This document shows positions 43,240 to 52,194 of a stretch of 64,000 nt of DNA, piece after piece. The DNA comes from an uncultured Sunxiuqinia sp. (GTDB lineage Bacteria; Bacteroidota; Bacteroidia; Bacteroidales; Prolixibacteraceae), in assembly GCF_947495665.1 (NCBI RefSeq), contig NZ_CANLZV010000008.1:62001-126000 (forward strand). Reading direction: 5' to 3'. The translations under genes were made by a program, and so were the position numbers. The notes beneath the pieces were generated by a model, which was given only the letters and a program-made list of their open reading frames with translations, made no database searches and was not told the origin of the DNA. Numbering within the stretch: position 1 is the first letter of the stretch; every line of letters starts with the position of its first letter.

Positions 43240-45684
43240 TTAGCCGGCGATATTCAAGATCGCTTTTAGATGACGGTTAGCTGCTTGCACTTCCAGTTTT
43301 ATTTCACCGAATAGCTGCGTAATCTTTTGCTCATTCTTAGTCGTGTCGGCTTCACGTTCCATTTCCTTGATTTTGCTGTACAGGCTCAGCGCTTTTAAGT
43401 GCTTGGTAGGAGCGGCCATTTTATGCGCATATTCCCGAACCAGGTCCCAGTTTTTCAGGTCAATGTTACGCTGTATTTCTTCTAGGCCGTGCTGACTGGA
43501 GCGAATGAAAATTTCAACCATTTCGCGTACAAAGTCTTTGTTGCCGTCCGCCATGCGTTCCAGTTCGCTCAAATCAATGGTCGATTGCTCGCTGCTTTCT
43601 TCCACTTTTTTAGCTTTATGAGGCTGAGATTGCAGGGTCTCTTTTATGGTTTGCAATAAGTCGCTTTCAGTAAATGGTTTGGCTAGAAAGTTATGCATGC
43701 CAGCCTGTTCGCATTTTTCTAAATCTTCCGGCTTATTGGTGGCTGTAAGGGCAATGATTTTGACCTTCTTATCCCGATTCAAAATCTGCTGACTGGCTTC
43801 CAGCCCATTTAAAATGGGCATGCGAACATCCATGAAAATCAGATCGAAATGAGTGCTGCGGCAGCGCTCTACCGCTTCTTGCCCGTTGGAAGACTCTTCG
43901 ATTCGAAGGTTCCATTTTTTCAGGATCCCTTTCAGCAGGTATCGGTTAAACTCTTCGTCATCAACAATGAGGGCCGTTAGCTGGCTGAAACTGTCCGGAA
44001 TGACTAATTCCGGTTTAACGGGAGTTTTGATATTTGCCGGATTGCCTTTTCGGTAGGGGATTTTGATTGTGATGGTGGTTCCTTGGTGCAATTCACTATC
44101 AACCTGAATGGTTCCACCTTGAATGTCAATTAGCTTTTTAACAATGGAAAGACCAAGTCCGGCGCCTCCTTGCTTTTTGGTCAGATCGGTTTCCAGCTGT
44201 ACAAAATCATCAAAAATAACTTGGTGGTTTTCCTTGGAGATTCCGATTCCGGTGTCAATAATCTGAAAGTTCACCCAAACTGGGTTATTATGGTCCATAG
44301 CGTTGGCCGAAACCTTCAGACTTACGCTGCCTTGGTCTGTAAATTTGATGGCGTTGTTGAGCAGGTTAATCAGTACTTGTTTTAGCCGGAAAGCATCGCC
44401 GGAAAGTACCAACGGAGGAAGTTGCCGGGTGTCCAGAATAAGCTCCAGCTGTTTGGCTTCGGCGTTTCTCCGGTTTAAGGTAATGACTTCTGAAAGCAGC
44501 TTGTCCAGTGAGAAATCCACTTGATCGAGTTGCAGCTTCTGACTTTCTATTTTGGAAAAATCAAGCGTGTCGTTTACCAGTGCAATCAGGTGTTCGGTCG
44601 AATTGTAGATAATTTCAAGGTCCTTTTTCTGGTCAGAAGAGTCCGTTCTTTGCAGCAGCTGTTCGGCTAAGCCATAAATGGCGTTGATGGGAGTACGCAT
44701 TTCGTGACTTACCGTGGCAACAAATAGCTCTTTGGCTCGTGCCAGCTTTTCGGCCTCGGTTTTTGCCTGGCGCAAAATCGTTTGATAGGCCCGTGATTTA
44801 TTCAGGTAGCGGTAAAAGATGAACAGCACCAACAGCAAGAGAATGACAGCACCAATCGTGAACAGTGAAAGTCGTTTATAAGTGATGGCTGCCAGCCGGT
44901 CGGCTTCCTGAGTTTTGACTAGCAGCTTTTTTTGCTCCTTGGTTTCAAGCTCGGTGATTTGTGTTTTTAATAATTCCGTCAGCTCAATGTTTTTCTCAAG
45001 CAAGGCTTTTTCTTTAACAGAGAGTGCTTGGTTGGAGGTTTTTATGCGTTGTTCAATTTCTGCAATTTCCTGTTTGATGGCTGCCTTTTCAATTTTATTG
45101 GAGTCTACCGGTTGCAGCTGCTGAACCATCAGGGTGTCTTTGTCTTTTTTCTTTTTGCCAAAAATCCGCTTCAAAAGACCCACTTTCTCCTCAACGACTG
45201 GTGCTTCCACTAAAATGGTATCGGGTTCCGTAATGGAGCTGTCTATCTTGCTGTAAAGCTCCGAAAACGATTCATGGGCATCCACCTTGGAGTAGTGCAG
45301 CGCCAAAATGTTTTCCCAGATGGCAAGTTTGTCGTTGGCCAGTGATCGAATGGAATCAATTTGCAATTTTTCATCGTCGCTGGTGAGTGCATAATCCTGC
45401 AGGTTGGTTAATTTGTCCTGAATTTCCTGATTGATTTCCCGGTAAGGATGAAAGTATTTTTCTTCCCTTGTTAAGGTATACAGCCGAACGGTGTTTTCTA
45501 CTTCAGTCAAGTCCGATTCAATGTCTTTAATGAGCAGTAGTTTGAAGTCAGGCCGTGCTTCCTTGTGAATCGAATCCACAATTTGCGACAGGCTCTGGAA
45601 GACCAGAAAACCGGAATAGCTGACGGCCAGAACGACTAAAACCGTTAAAAGAGTTACCTGGAATTCAATCTTTATTCGTTTCAT
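43240..45684 (-). CDS. Hybrid sensor histidine kinase with receiver and Hpt domains
   Basis: An 814-residue inner-membrane protein. A first helix at ~10-30, a ~245-residue mostly helical sensor region (coiled coil, with basic KKKKDKD inside), a second helix at ~278-298, then HisKA with His327 in ATVSHEMRTP, HATPase with N box NLLNNAIKF, DTGIGIS and GGAGLGLSIV, a receiver with Asp619 in IFMDVRMP, and an Hpt domain with His754 in REYAHKMAAPTKHL. The full phosphorelay ends in Hpt, so it should pass phosphate to a separate response regulator, most simply the NtrC-type protein next door. The sensor type is not one I recognise. Confidence 0.93.
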   Translation of the reverse strand: MKRIKIEFQVTLLTVLVVLAVSYSGFLVFQSLSQIVDSIHKEARPDFKLLLIKDIESDLTEVENTVRLYTLTREEKYFHPYREINQEIQDKLTNLQDYALTSDDEKLQIDSIRSLANDKLAIWENILALHYSKVDAHESFSELYSKIDSSITEPDTILVEAPVVEEKVGLLKRIFGKKKKDKDTLMVQQLQPVDSNKIEKAAIKQEIAEIEQRIKTSNQALSVKEKALLEKNIELTELLKTQITELETKEQKKLLVKTQEADRLAAITYKRLSLFTIGAVILLLLVLFIFYRYLNKSRAYQTILRQAKTEAEKLARAKELFVATVSHEMRTPINAIYGLAEQLLQRTDSSDQKKDLEIIYNSTEHLIALVNDTLDFSKIESQKLQLDQVDFSLDKLLSEVITLNRRNAEAKQLELILDTRQLPPLVLSGDAFRLKQVLINLLNNAIKFTDQGSVSLKVSANAMDHNNPVWVNFQIIDTGIGISKENHQVIFDDFVQLETDLTKKQGGAGLGLSIVKKLIDIQGGTIQVDSELHQGTTITIKIPYRKGNPANIKTPVKPELVIPDSFSQLTALIVDDEEFNRYLLKGILKKWNLRIEESSNGQEAVERCRSTHFDLIFMDVRMPILNGLEASQQILNRDKKVKIIALTATNKPEDLEKCEQAGMHNFLAKPFTESDLLQTIKETLQSQPHKAKKVEESSEQSTIDLSELERMADGNKDFVREMVEIFIRSSQHGLEEIQRNIDLKNWDLVREYAHKMAAPTKHLKALSLYSKIKEMEREADTTKNEQKITQLFGEIKLEVQAANRHLKAILNIAG

Positions 45685-45702
45685 TTAATGGATCTGTTTA
45701 AT

Positions 45703-46200
45703 TCAGGCTTCACCTAAAAATACACGTATGGTTAAGCCAAAGTCATCGGTTCTGAAATGAAATTTATTCACCATATTCAGCATCGGCTTCCAGTCGAGCG
45801 AAAAGCTAATCGGTGCATCATTAATACAGTATTCGAGCCCCCCAATGGCATTGATTCCAAAAGCCGTATACTTACCGTCTTCGCTATACCAAGGGTGAAG
45901 GTTACTTTTCAAGTTCCAGTGCCCAATATACGCACCACCGCCGTAATACCAGTTGAATCTTTTTTGTTTAAACAGGTCGTTATGTACTTCATACATGGCT
46001 TGGTACAGCGAGCCATTCCAGCGTGAAGCAATACTTAGCTCCAGGGCTTGGCTGGATGAGATAAACTGCCTGACGGTTAATCCGGCCATTGGGCCGGCCC
46101 GAAAGCCAATGGCGGTACGGTAGTCCCGCTGGGCCTGACTGTCTTTTAAACCAATACAACAAGTTAAAACAAGGAAAAGTAACACGTAAATTGTTCTCAT
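45703..46200 (-). CDS. Small outer-membrane beta-barrel protein
   Basis: A 165-residue protein with a signal peptide (ends DSQAQ). The mature part alternates hydrophobic and polar residues with Gly-rich strands (YRTAIGFRAGPMAGLTVRQF, WYYGGGAYIGHWN, AFGINAIGGLEYCI, ISFSLDWKPMLN) and ends in a strand FGLTIRVFLG, as in 8-strand barrels. No specific family beyond OMP-barrel is clear. It precedes the hybrid kinase by 18 bases on the same strand, so the two are probably one transcript; it may be a sensor accessory or a regulated porin. Confidence 0.72.
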   Translation of the reverse strand: MRTIYVLLFLVLTCCIGLKDSQAQRDYRTAIGFRAGPMAGLTVRQFISSSQALELSIASRWNGSLYQAMYEVHNDLFKQKRFNWYYGGGAYIGHWNLKSNLHPWYSEDGKYTAFGINAIGGLEYCINDAPISFSLDWKPMLNMVNKFHFRTDDFGLTIRVFLGEA

Positions 46201-46397
46201 GGAAGTTTTTAGATTTTGAATTTAAGTTTGAAATGTCAATTGTTGTGCCGAAAATGAATGCGGTTTTGTCAATCGCTTGTTGTCTGCTCTGGAGTCATAG
46301 CTGTGGTTGTGCCGGAATTTCCTTTTTTATCATTTTGAGAAGCAGCTTTCTTATCTCCGAAGCAGCATAGAAGTCACAGACTCAGTTTAAATAACTT

Positions 46398-46913
46398 TTA
46401 ATGGCCTGTTTGGTTGAGCAGCTTCGTGTAAATTTCGTAATTCTCATCATCATACACGCAGAAGGTAATTTCCTCAAACCAATCATCGTTTTCCAGAAAA
46501 TTACGAACCGTTTCGATGGCAATCTCGGCAGCCAGTTGCTTAGGAAAGGCGTACACGCCAGTGCTGATATTTGGGAAAGCAAGGGTTTTTAGCTGATGTT
46601 CCCGGGCCAGTTTTAAGCTTGAAAGGTAGGCCGAGGCCAACAATTCCTTTTCTTCGATTTCGCCCCCATGCCACACTGGTCCTACCGTATGTATCACATA
46701 GCGTGAAGGAAGTCGGTAGCCCATGGTTATCTTGGCTTGTCCGGTTTCGCAGCCGTTGAGTTTTTTACATTCTTCAAGCAGTTTGGGACCCGCTACCCGG
46801 TGAATGGCACCATCAACTCCGCCACCGCCCAGCAGGCTTCGGTTAGCAGCATTCACTATGGCATCAACGTGCATTTCGGTGATGTCGCCCTGGTAAAGTT
46901 CAATTCGATTCAT
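46398..46913 (-). CDS. Macrodomain protein, O-acetyl-ADP-ribose deacetylase type (YmdB-like)
   Basis: A 171-residue single macrodomain. Characteristic motifs: QGDITEMHVDAIVNAAN (ADP-ribose binding Asp and Asn), LLGGGGVDGAIH, GQAKITMGY.LP..YVIHTVGPVW and FPNISTGVYAFPK. These match the MacroD/YmdB class that removes acetyl groups from O-acetyl-ADP-ribose and ADP-ribose from acidic residues. Cytoplasmic. It lies 50 bases downstream of an EamA exporter gene on the same strand; no functional link is evident. Confidence 0.94.
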   Translation of the reverse strand: MNRIELYQGDITEMHVDAIVNAANRSLLGGGGVDGAIHRVAGPKLLEECKKLNGCETGQAKITMGYRLPSRYVIHTVGPVWHGGEIEEKELLASAYLSSLKLAREHQLKTLAFPNISTGVYAFPKQLAAEIAIETVRNFLENDDWFEEITFCVYDDENYEIYTKLLNQTGH

Positions 46914-46963
46914 AGTCCAAATGTTTTGAGGATGAGTTTACAAAGGTCCAACGACCTTCTGCA

Positions 46964-47863
46964 CTAACTTCCCAGACTAATCAACAAAATTCCGGCTAAA
47001 ATTCCAAGCAGGTAGATGCCCTTTTGGCGAATATTGTGTTCATGAAACAGTAAAGCTCCAGTGGCAAAGGCTACCAAGACACCGCCTCGGCGTAAAGCTG
47101 AGATGACAGAAATCATGGAATCCTCGTAGCTTAAGGCATAAAAGTAGGCGAAGTCAGCCAGGAGCAGGAATACGCCGATGGCCGGAATGCTCCAGCGCCA
47201 ATGAAAAGGAATACGTTTGCTTTTGGGGCGCGACCAGCGAACAACGGCCAGCACCGGTAGCATAACCACAACCTGGTAGAACGAAAACCACGCCTGCACG
47301 GCCAGCCGGTCAATTTGCCGGATGATATATTTGTCGTACAATCCGCTGGAGGCACCAAGCAATGTGGCACCAACCACAAAAAGCACCCAGGTGTTTTTCC
47401 GAAAATGAATGCCTTCCAGTTTGCCGGCGGTTGAAAGCAGGTAGAAAAAAATCAGGGTGGTAATTACCCCAGCCCACTGAAGTGCGTTCAGGTTTTCCTG
47501 AAAAAGCAAGATTGCTCCAACTAAAGTCCATATGGGGCCCGTTGCCCGGATGGGCGTGACGATGGTGATAGGCAGGTGTTTTAAGGCGCTGAAAGCTAAA
47601 ATCCAGCTAGAAACGACCAAGAGTGTTTTTAAAAGGATAAGACCGTGTTCGCGCGCTGTAATGGCAGGAACATATAAGTGGATGGATTGGAAAAAGTCGG
47701 GGAACAGGAACGATCCAACAGTTGGTGGAAGAAACAGGAGGGCCCCGGTGATGGCTGAGATTAGCAAGACCGGGAAAACAGCATTGCCGTTGACTGATAA
47801 CTTTTTGAAGACATCATAAATTCCAAGTAAAAAAGCCGACAATAAGGCCAAAAGTACCCACAT
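46964..47863 (-). CDS. EamA/DMT family transporter
   Basis: A 299-residue protein with ten hydrophobic helices in two five-helix repeats, as usual for drug/metabolite transporters. EamA-like segments include ILAFSALKHLPITIVTPIRATGPIWTLVGAILLFQE at the end of the first repeat and YFYALSYEDSMISVISALRRGGVLVAF in the second. The N-terminus (MWVLLALLSAFLLGIYDVFKKLS) starts directly with helix 1. Substrate unknown; probably a small-metabolite exporter. Upstream of the macrodomain gene. Confidence 0.88.
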   Translation of the reverse strand: MWVLLALLSAFLLGIYDVFKKLSVNGNAVFPVLLISAITGALLFLPPTVGSFLFPDFFQSIHLYVPAITAREHGLILLKTLLVVSSWILAFSALKHLPITIVTPIRATGPIWTLVGAILLFQENLNALQWAGVITTLIFFYLLSTAGKLEGIHFRKNTWVLFVVGATLLGASSGLYDKYIIRQIDRLAVQAWFSFYQVVVMLPVLAVVRWSRPKSKRIPFHWRWSIPAIGVFLLLADFAYFYALSYEDSMISVISALRRGGVLVAFATGALLFHEHNIRQKGIYLLGILAGILLISLGS

Positions 47864-48052
47864 AGTTTCTGAATCGTTTATTGAGTGGGCAAAGCTATAA
47901 GCTTATTTCGGAACAGGCTGTAGCCGGACGAAAGGACATCCAAGGTTTAATTATTCCTTAATTCGTGCAGATGTCGTTTTATTTTCAAGAAAACTAGTTC
48001 CTGACGCAACTATTTCTGCTTGTTATTCATCAGCTATACAAACCATTGCTTT

Positions 48053-49471
48053 ATGAAAAAAATCTTAACTCTTATTGCAGGGGTATTTTTTCTAACCTTT
48101 GGCAATTCCCTTCAGGCTCAGAAACTACGAGTGGGGGTGTATTCCGGAACCAGCTTTTCGAATCTTAATGGAAATCTACAACATGATAAGTGGCTAGCCA
48201 AACCCGGATCAACAGCGGGATTAATGCTCAATTATAGGTTGAATGAACGGGTAGCTCTCCAAACCGAAGTTGGTTTCGTTTCTTATTACTACAAACAGCT
48301 TCGTCGTTATGAGGCGACTTATCCGGATGACATTTTCCCAGTGCCTACAGAGTCGTACAATGCAAACTACGGAATTATTGGACCGCCAACATATGTTCCG
48401 GGAAACCAGTTATGGGATTACCAGTTTTTGCGTGTGCCCTTGATGTTGAAGTATAAGACATCAACAAGACTGGAGTTGGAACTGGGAGCCGGAATGTTTT
48501 ATTCTTTTTTGATCAACGATGAGTTTACCGGGAAGGATCGGGATCTATTGCCCCCGATACAGGATGAGCAGATGGATCATTACGATTGGGGGTATTTATT
48601 TTCGGCTGGAATTTCTTATCCGCTTACTACGCAACTTAGCTTGTTTATGGATGGACGTTATGCTGTTGGTCTTAATGAGTTTTTATCTGGTTATGAAGGA
48701 AAGAACGAGGGAAGTGAGTTGAATTTTGGTATTCGCTATGCATTGAAAAGCGAAAAAACAACGCTGGGAAATGGGGTTGCAGGAGCAGCGGAAGACCACG
48801 TTTCGCGATGGCGGGCAGTGCCACGGCTGGCCTATAACCTGAATTCAATTCGGAATAAAAGTGACAACCATAGCTACGAATCGCACCAAGGATTTTCAGC
48901 AGGACTTAGCCTGAGCTATCAGTTGGGCAATGGCCTTTCCATGATGAGTGATGTTTTGTTTGACCGTCGGGGGTATTGTGTTGAGGGAGAAAGTCCCTAT
49001 GCTTATCGTTTGGCCTATGCTGATCATTCTAATGCATACAATCAGGTAGATGCTAAGGTTGATTTGGACTATCTTTCTTTGCCTGTTTATCTGCGTTTGG
49101 GCCATGAGGATGAGTTGGGATTTTTTATTGATTTTGGCGCGTATGTTGCTTTTATGATGAATGCGACAAGCAAAGGCGATATTTATTACGAATACGCTGA
49201 CAATAATAACTACCGCTATGTAAGAACTTATGTGCATGATGCTGTTGAGGGCAACTTTAACAACAAAGATGCGGGGTGGCTCGTGGGGATGGGCTACAGC
49301 CTGGAGCTTTTTCAGGCCTGGGTGTTGAGTTTAGAAACCCGATATACGCACGGGGTACTGGATATTCTGGATGAAAAGCTTTCTATAGGTTATGAGGGGA
49401 GTGAAAAATTCAGAAACAGCTCTCTGACACTTTCAGCAGGATTGTGCATTCCATTGTTCCAGTCAAACTAA
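48053..49471 (+). CDS. Outer-membrane protein with two tandem beta-barrel domains
   Basis: The ATG at 48053 gives 472 residues with a clean signal peptide (KKILTLIAGVFFLTF...LQAQ); an in-frame start 33 bases earlier would spoil it. Two PorT/OmpA-like barrel domains appear in a row: ~22-230 (LRVGVYSGTSFSNLNG ... ELNFGIRYAL) and ~258-472 (YESHQGFSAGLSLSYQLGNGLSM ... LTLSAGLCIPLFQ). Each has the .SLPVYLR/FLRVPLMLKYK strand followed by a Gly-rich strand. A protein holding two 8-strand barrels is unusual. A lipoprotein gene follows after 13 bases. Confidence 0.83.
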   Translation: MKKILTLIAGVFFLTFGNSLQAQKLRVGVYSGTSFSNLNGNLQHDKWLAKPGSTAGLMLNYRLNERVALQTEVGFVSYYYKQLRRYEATYPDDIFPVPTESYNANYGIIGPPTYVPGNQLWDYQFLRVPLMLKYKTSTRLELELGAGMFYSFLINDEFTGKDRDLLPPIQDEQMDHYDWGYLFSAGISYPLTTQLSLFMDGRYAVGLNEFLSGYEGKNEGSELNFGIRYALKSEKTTLGNGVAGAAEDHVSRWRAVPRLAYNLNSIRNKSDNHSYESHQGFSAGLSLSYQLGNGLSMMSDVLFDRRGYCVEGESPYAYRLAYADHSNAYNQVDAKVDLDYLSLPVYLRLGHEDELGFFIDFGAYVAFMMNATSKGDIYYEYADNNNYRYVRTYVHDAVEGNFNNKDAGWLVGMGYSLELFQAWVLSLETRYTHGVLDILDEKLSIGYEGSEKFRNSSLTLSAGLCIPLFQSN

Positions 49472-49484
49472 AAAACCAAGACCA

Positions 49485-50810
49485 ATGAACTATTTAAATG
49501 AAAAAGGATTTTGGCATAGAATCGTTCGAAAGTGCTTGTTTTTAGGTATTTTAATGATAGTTGGTGGGGCTTGTGACCGTTATGTGGGGCCAGCTACTCA
49601 ATCGCTTATTAAGCTTCACTATGTTTTGCAAGGCGATCAGCAAGTTGGTCTTGTCGGAGAATACCTTGATAATAAGGTTGGTTTGCAATTGATGGATCAA
49701 CTGCATCAGGAACATGGCAACTATCCGATGGAGCTGGAGGTGCTTACCGGCGGCGGGCAGTTAGACGATCAGCGGCTGTTTTCTAATGCAGAAGGACAGG
49801 TTTTTACTGGATGGAAGCTGGGAGATACGCCGGGCAAACAAATGGCCCGTTTGCATTTGTTTAGTCGGCAAGGGGAATTGTTGAATCAGGTTGATTTAAC
49901 AGCTTATGCTTTGAAAAAGCAGGAATGGAGTGAGGTGGATTTTGAGCCACACAATGATTTTGAGGATGTGATTTTTGATGTTGAAAATCAATTGACCCTC
50001 GCAGTTGCAGGGTGTAAGCTTTATAAGCAAGGAGCACAACCGTACCACTGGAGTCAAGTGTATGTGGAGGGTACAGGGTGCAATGTAAGTAGTCTGGAGA
50101 TCGATTCACAAGGCAATATCTATCGGGTAGGCTGGAGGGGCCCCTTGTTTCGAAGTTCTGATCAGGGAGAAAGCTGGCAGGAGCTTACCCACCCTTATGG
50201 AGCCGATGGTGCCTTTGACTTTCATGTGAGTGAGAATGATTATTTGTGGGCTTTTAGCTGGCAAAGGGGGATCAAACACTCTGTTGATGGCGGGCAAACC
50301 TGGATTGAAGACTATGAGGGCATGGATCCTATGCAGGAGCTAGTAGACGTTTGCAGTCTGGCCGACGGGACAATCTTTTTACTGACGCAGGTCGAGTTGA
50401 ATTATACGCTACACAGATCAACCAATGGAGGTACGGTTTGGGAAGTAATAGAGCAATCGCCTTTACTTCAGCGGTTGTACCTTACCGAAGAAAATGAGTT
50501 GATTAAGTTAATGCGCGATCAGGGATACAACGCTTTTTATGTCTATAAATCAGCGGATGCAGGACTTAATTGGCAACGAGTTTTTCAGGACTCCGGACAT
50601 ACCAATTACCGGGAAAACCAGATTTTTGTGAAAGTCGGAGAGTATTATTACATGGCTGTTGTAGTAGGCGGTGTTTACCGTACGCACGATTTTATGGACT
50701 TTGAAAAGGTGTCAGCTTTGGATATCAGGCAGCTGTTTGCCGATCATCGCGGCAACCTCCTTGGAATGGGAGGTTGGTACCACGATAAGGCCTACTATTA
50801 TTTGCAATAG
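49485..50810 (+). CDS. Asp-box (BNR/sortilin-like) propeller lipoprotein
   Basis: A 441-residue lipoprotein with lipobox IVGGAC (Cys30) after a longer than usual charged N-terminus. Residues ~35-130 look like an invasin-like immunoglobulin fold (LEVLTGGGQL.DQRLFSNAEGQVFTGWKLG). The rest is a beta propeller with Asp boxes SSDQGESW, SVDGGQTW, STNGGTVW and SADAGLNW. Such propellers bind ligands or act as sialidase-like or photosystem-assembly-like scaffolds; no catalytic residues are evident. It forms a two-gene operon with the tandem-barrel protein and may sit on its outside. Confidence 0.8.
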   Translation: MNYLNEKGFWHRIVRKCLFLGILMIVGGACDRYVGPATQSLIKLHYVLQGDQQVGLVGEYLDNKVGLQLMDQLHQEHGNYPMELEVLTGGGQLDDQRLFSNAEGQVFTGWKLGDTPGKQMARLHLFSRQGELLNQVDLTAYALKKQEWSEVDFEPHNDFEDVIFDVENQLTLAVAGCKLYKQGAQPYHWSQVYVEGTGCNVSSLEIDSQGNIYRVGWRGPLFRSSDQGESWQELTHPYGADGAFDFHVSENDYLWAFSWQRGIKHSVDGGQTWIEDYEGMDPMQELVDVCSLADGTIFLLTQVELNYTLHRSTNGGTVWEVIEQSPLLQRLYLTEENELIKLMRDQGYNAFYVYKSADAGLNWQRVFQDSGHTNYRENQIFVKVGEYYYMAVVVGGVYRTHDFMDFEKVSALDIRQLFADHRGNLLGMGGWYHDKAYYYLQ

Positions 50811-50844
50811 ATCAAGCTTCTGGTTTGGCAGGTTGGTTTGAGTG

Positions 50845-51123
50845 CTACCGGCATTTTTTGGAGCTGGCACCGCCGCCTCCCCAAAACAGCATTACCCCTA
50901 GCAGGAACCCAAAGTTGTACCAGCCACCGGTGTTGGGGAAAGCATAAATTTCATAGTCGGTAAACAAGCTGGCAATAAAGCTGAACAGGATAATGAATCC
51001 ATGCAGCAGGCCGTGTAAAAATCCGGGAGGGTTGGTCACGTTGCCGATTGATTGGGTGGCACAGGCCGAAAAGAGAAACAAGGAGATCAATAGAAAAAGG
51101 CTTGGATACAAAATTTTTTTCAT
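50845..51123 (-). CDS. Small lipoprotein with two hydrophobic segments
   Basis: A 92-residue protein with lipobox FSAC (Cys20). After the Cys come PPGFLHGLLHGFIILFSFIASLF and a second hydrophobic stretch (WYNFGFLLGVMLFWGGGGASSKK). I recognise no named family, though such short proteins occur in many Bacteroidota. It follows the phosphotriesterase-like gene by 6 bases on the same strand and is probably co-transcribed. Confidence 0.75.
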   Translation of the reverse strand: MKKILYPSLFLLISLFLFSACATQSIGNVTNPPGFLHGLLHGFIILFSFIASLFTDYEIYAFPNTGGWYNFGFLLGVMLFWGGGGASSKKCR

Positions 51124-51129
51124 GGTGTT

Positions 51130-52137
51130 TTAGTTTGATTGGGAGATTAATCGTTTGGTAACCGTAAATGCTTTGGCCGGGTTGTGAATCAGCAACTGGT
51201 CAATATCAGCAGCCGTAAAATCGTTGGCTTTCAGGTTGGGGATCAGGGTTTCAAAAATCGGCGTATAGGGCTGAATGGTTTTGCCTGGCTGATTAGGATC
51301 GTACCAACCGGCATCGTGCGAAATTAAAACCTTATCCAATACCCCTTGTTTTTTCAGATAACCCAGGACTTCACCTTTTAAGAATTCTTCATCCCAGCCA
51401 TATTTATCAAGTGAAATCCAGGCCCCCATTTGGGCAGCTGTTACCAGCTTGGTCCAGTCTTCTTCATCACTGGCATGTGTCCAGATAAAGGCTTCGGGAG
51501 CAACGCCTTCAGCTGAAAGGATTTTCAATTGCTGAAAAGCAGGCAATGCAGGTCCGGTGTGCGACATGATGGTCAATCCGGTAGCTTTATGGGCGATGGC
51601 GGCGGCACGCACCAACTTGACGTGAAAGTTTGATAACGGCTTTCTGTCGACAGCTGTTTTTATAAATCCGGGACGAACGCCGGAGGCTTCAATACCTTGT
51701 TCAAACTCGGCAATGTAAAAGGCCGCAATAGCTTCAGCAGGCATGTCAAACACATGTTTGGGGATGAACTTATTGTTTTGAGCACCATAAAAACCGGTGT
51801 TGGTTAGGATATTTAAGCCCGTTGCATCAGCCAGGTTCTTAAGCAAGACCACATCGCGGCCAACAAATTGCGGAGTGCATGCTATAAACGATTGGACACC
51901 ATGGTGTTTTAGTTTTTCCAATTCAGGCAAAATTCGGTTGAAAGCTTCCTGTCGGTTGTAGTTCTCGGGGTGATAATTCTCGGCTCCCGAAAAGTCCACC
52001 AGGATATGTTCATGTTCCAGTGTTTTTCCAAGTGCTTGGGGTGGAATAATGCCATTGACGGTGATGATATTACCTTCGGGCTGACGGGAGCAAGCCAGCA
52101 TAAAAATCAGCATAAAAAGAAAAGGGAGTTGTCGCAT
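51130..52137 (-). CDS. Phosphotriesterase-family metal-dependent hydrolase lipoprotein
   Basis: The ATG at 52137 gives 335 residues with lipobox FMLAC (Cys16); a TTG 15 bases earlier falls inside the promoter. The binuclear-metal TIM barrel shows HxH in LEHEHILVDF (His42, His44), a bridging Lys in GFIKTAVD, then TIMSHTG, WTHASDE and ISHDAGWY. This is the PTE/aryldialkylphosphatase family, whose natural members are mostly lactonases. The substrate is not clear. Probably periplasmic or on the membrane surface. Confidence 0.9.
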   Translation of the reverse strand: MRQLPFLFMLIFMLACSRQPEGNIITVNGIIPPQALGKTLEHEHILVDFSGAENYHPENYNRQEAFNRILPELEKLKHHGVQSFIACTPQFVGRDVVLLKNLADATGLNILTNTGFYGAQNNKFIPKHVFDMPAEAIAAFYIAEFEQGIEASGVRPGFIKTAVDRKPLSNFHVKLVRAAAIAHKATGLTIMSHTGPALPAFQQLKILSAEGVAPEAFIWTHASDEEDWTKLVTAAQMGAWISLDKYGWDEEFLKGEVLGYLKKQGVLDKVLISHDAGWYDPNQPGKTIQPYTPIFETLIPNLKANDFTAADIDQLLIHNPAKAFTVTKRLISQSN

Positions 52138-52153
52138 GTCCTTCGTTTTCAAT

Positions 52154-52183
52154 CAAAGATAGGTGATTCTTCTTGTAGGTCAA
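52154..52183 (-). promoter_or_regulatory. Bacteroidota-type promoter for the phosphotriesterase-like gene
   Basis: TATCTTTG (52154-52161, minus strand) matches TAnnTTTG and TTG (52181-52183) lies 19 bases upstream. The -7 box is 16 bases before the ATG at 52137, which supports that start codon. Confidence 0.7.
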
Positions 52184-52194
52184 TTCGGTACGTG

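Noticed and set aside
46235-46250. Sigma-54-like site CGGCAC-N5-TTGAC upstream of the small barrel gene (minus strand)
   Set aside because: The essential -12 GC is replaced by GA and the first -24 base is off; chance match is likely, though its flank resembles the strong site at 41494.
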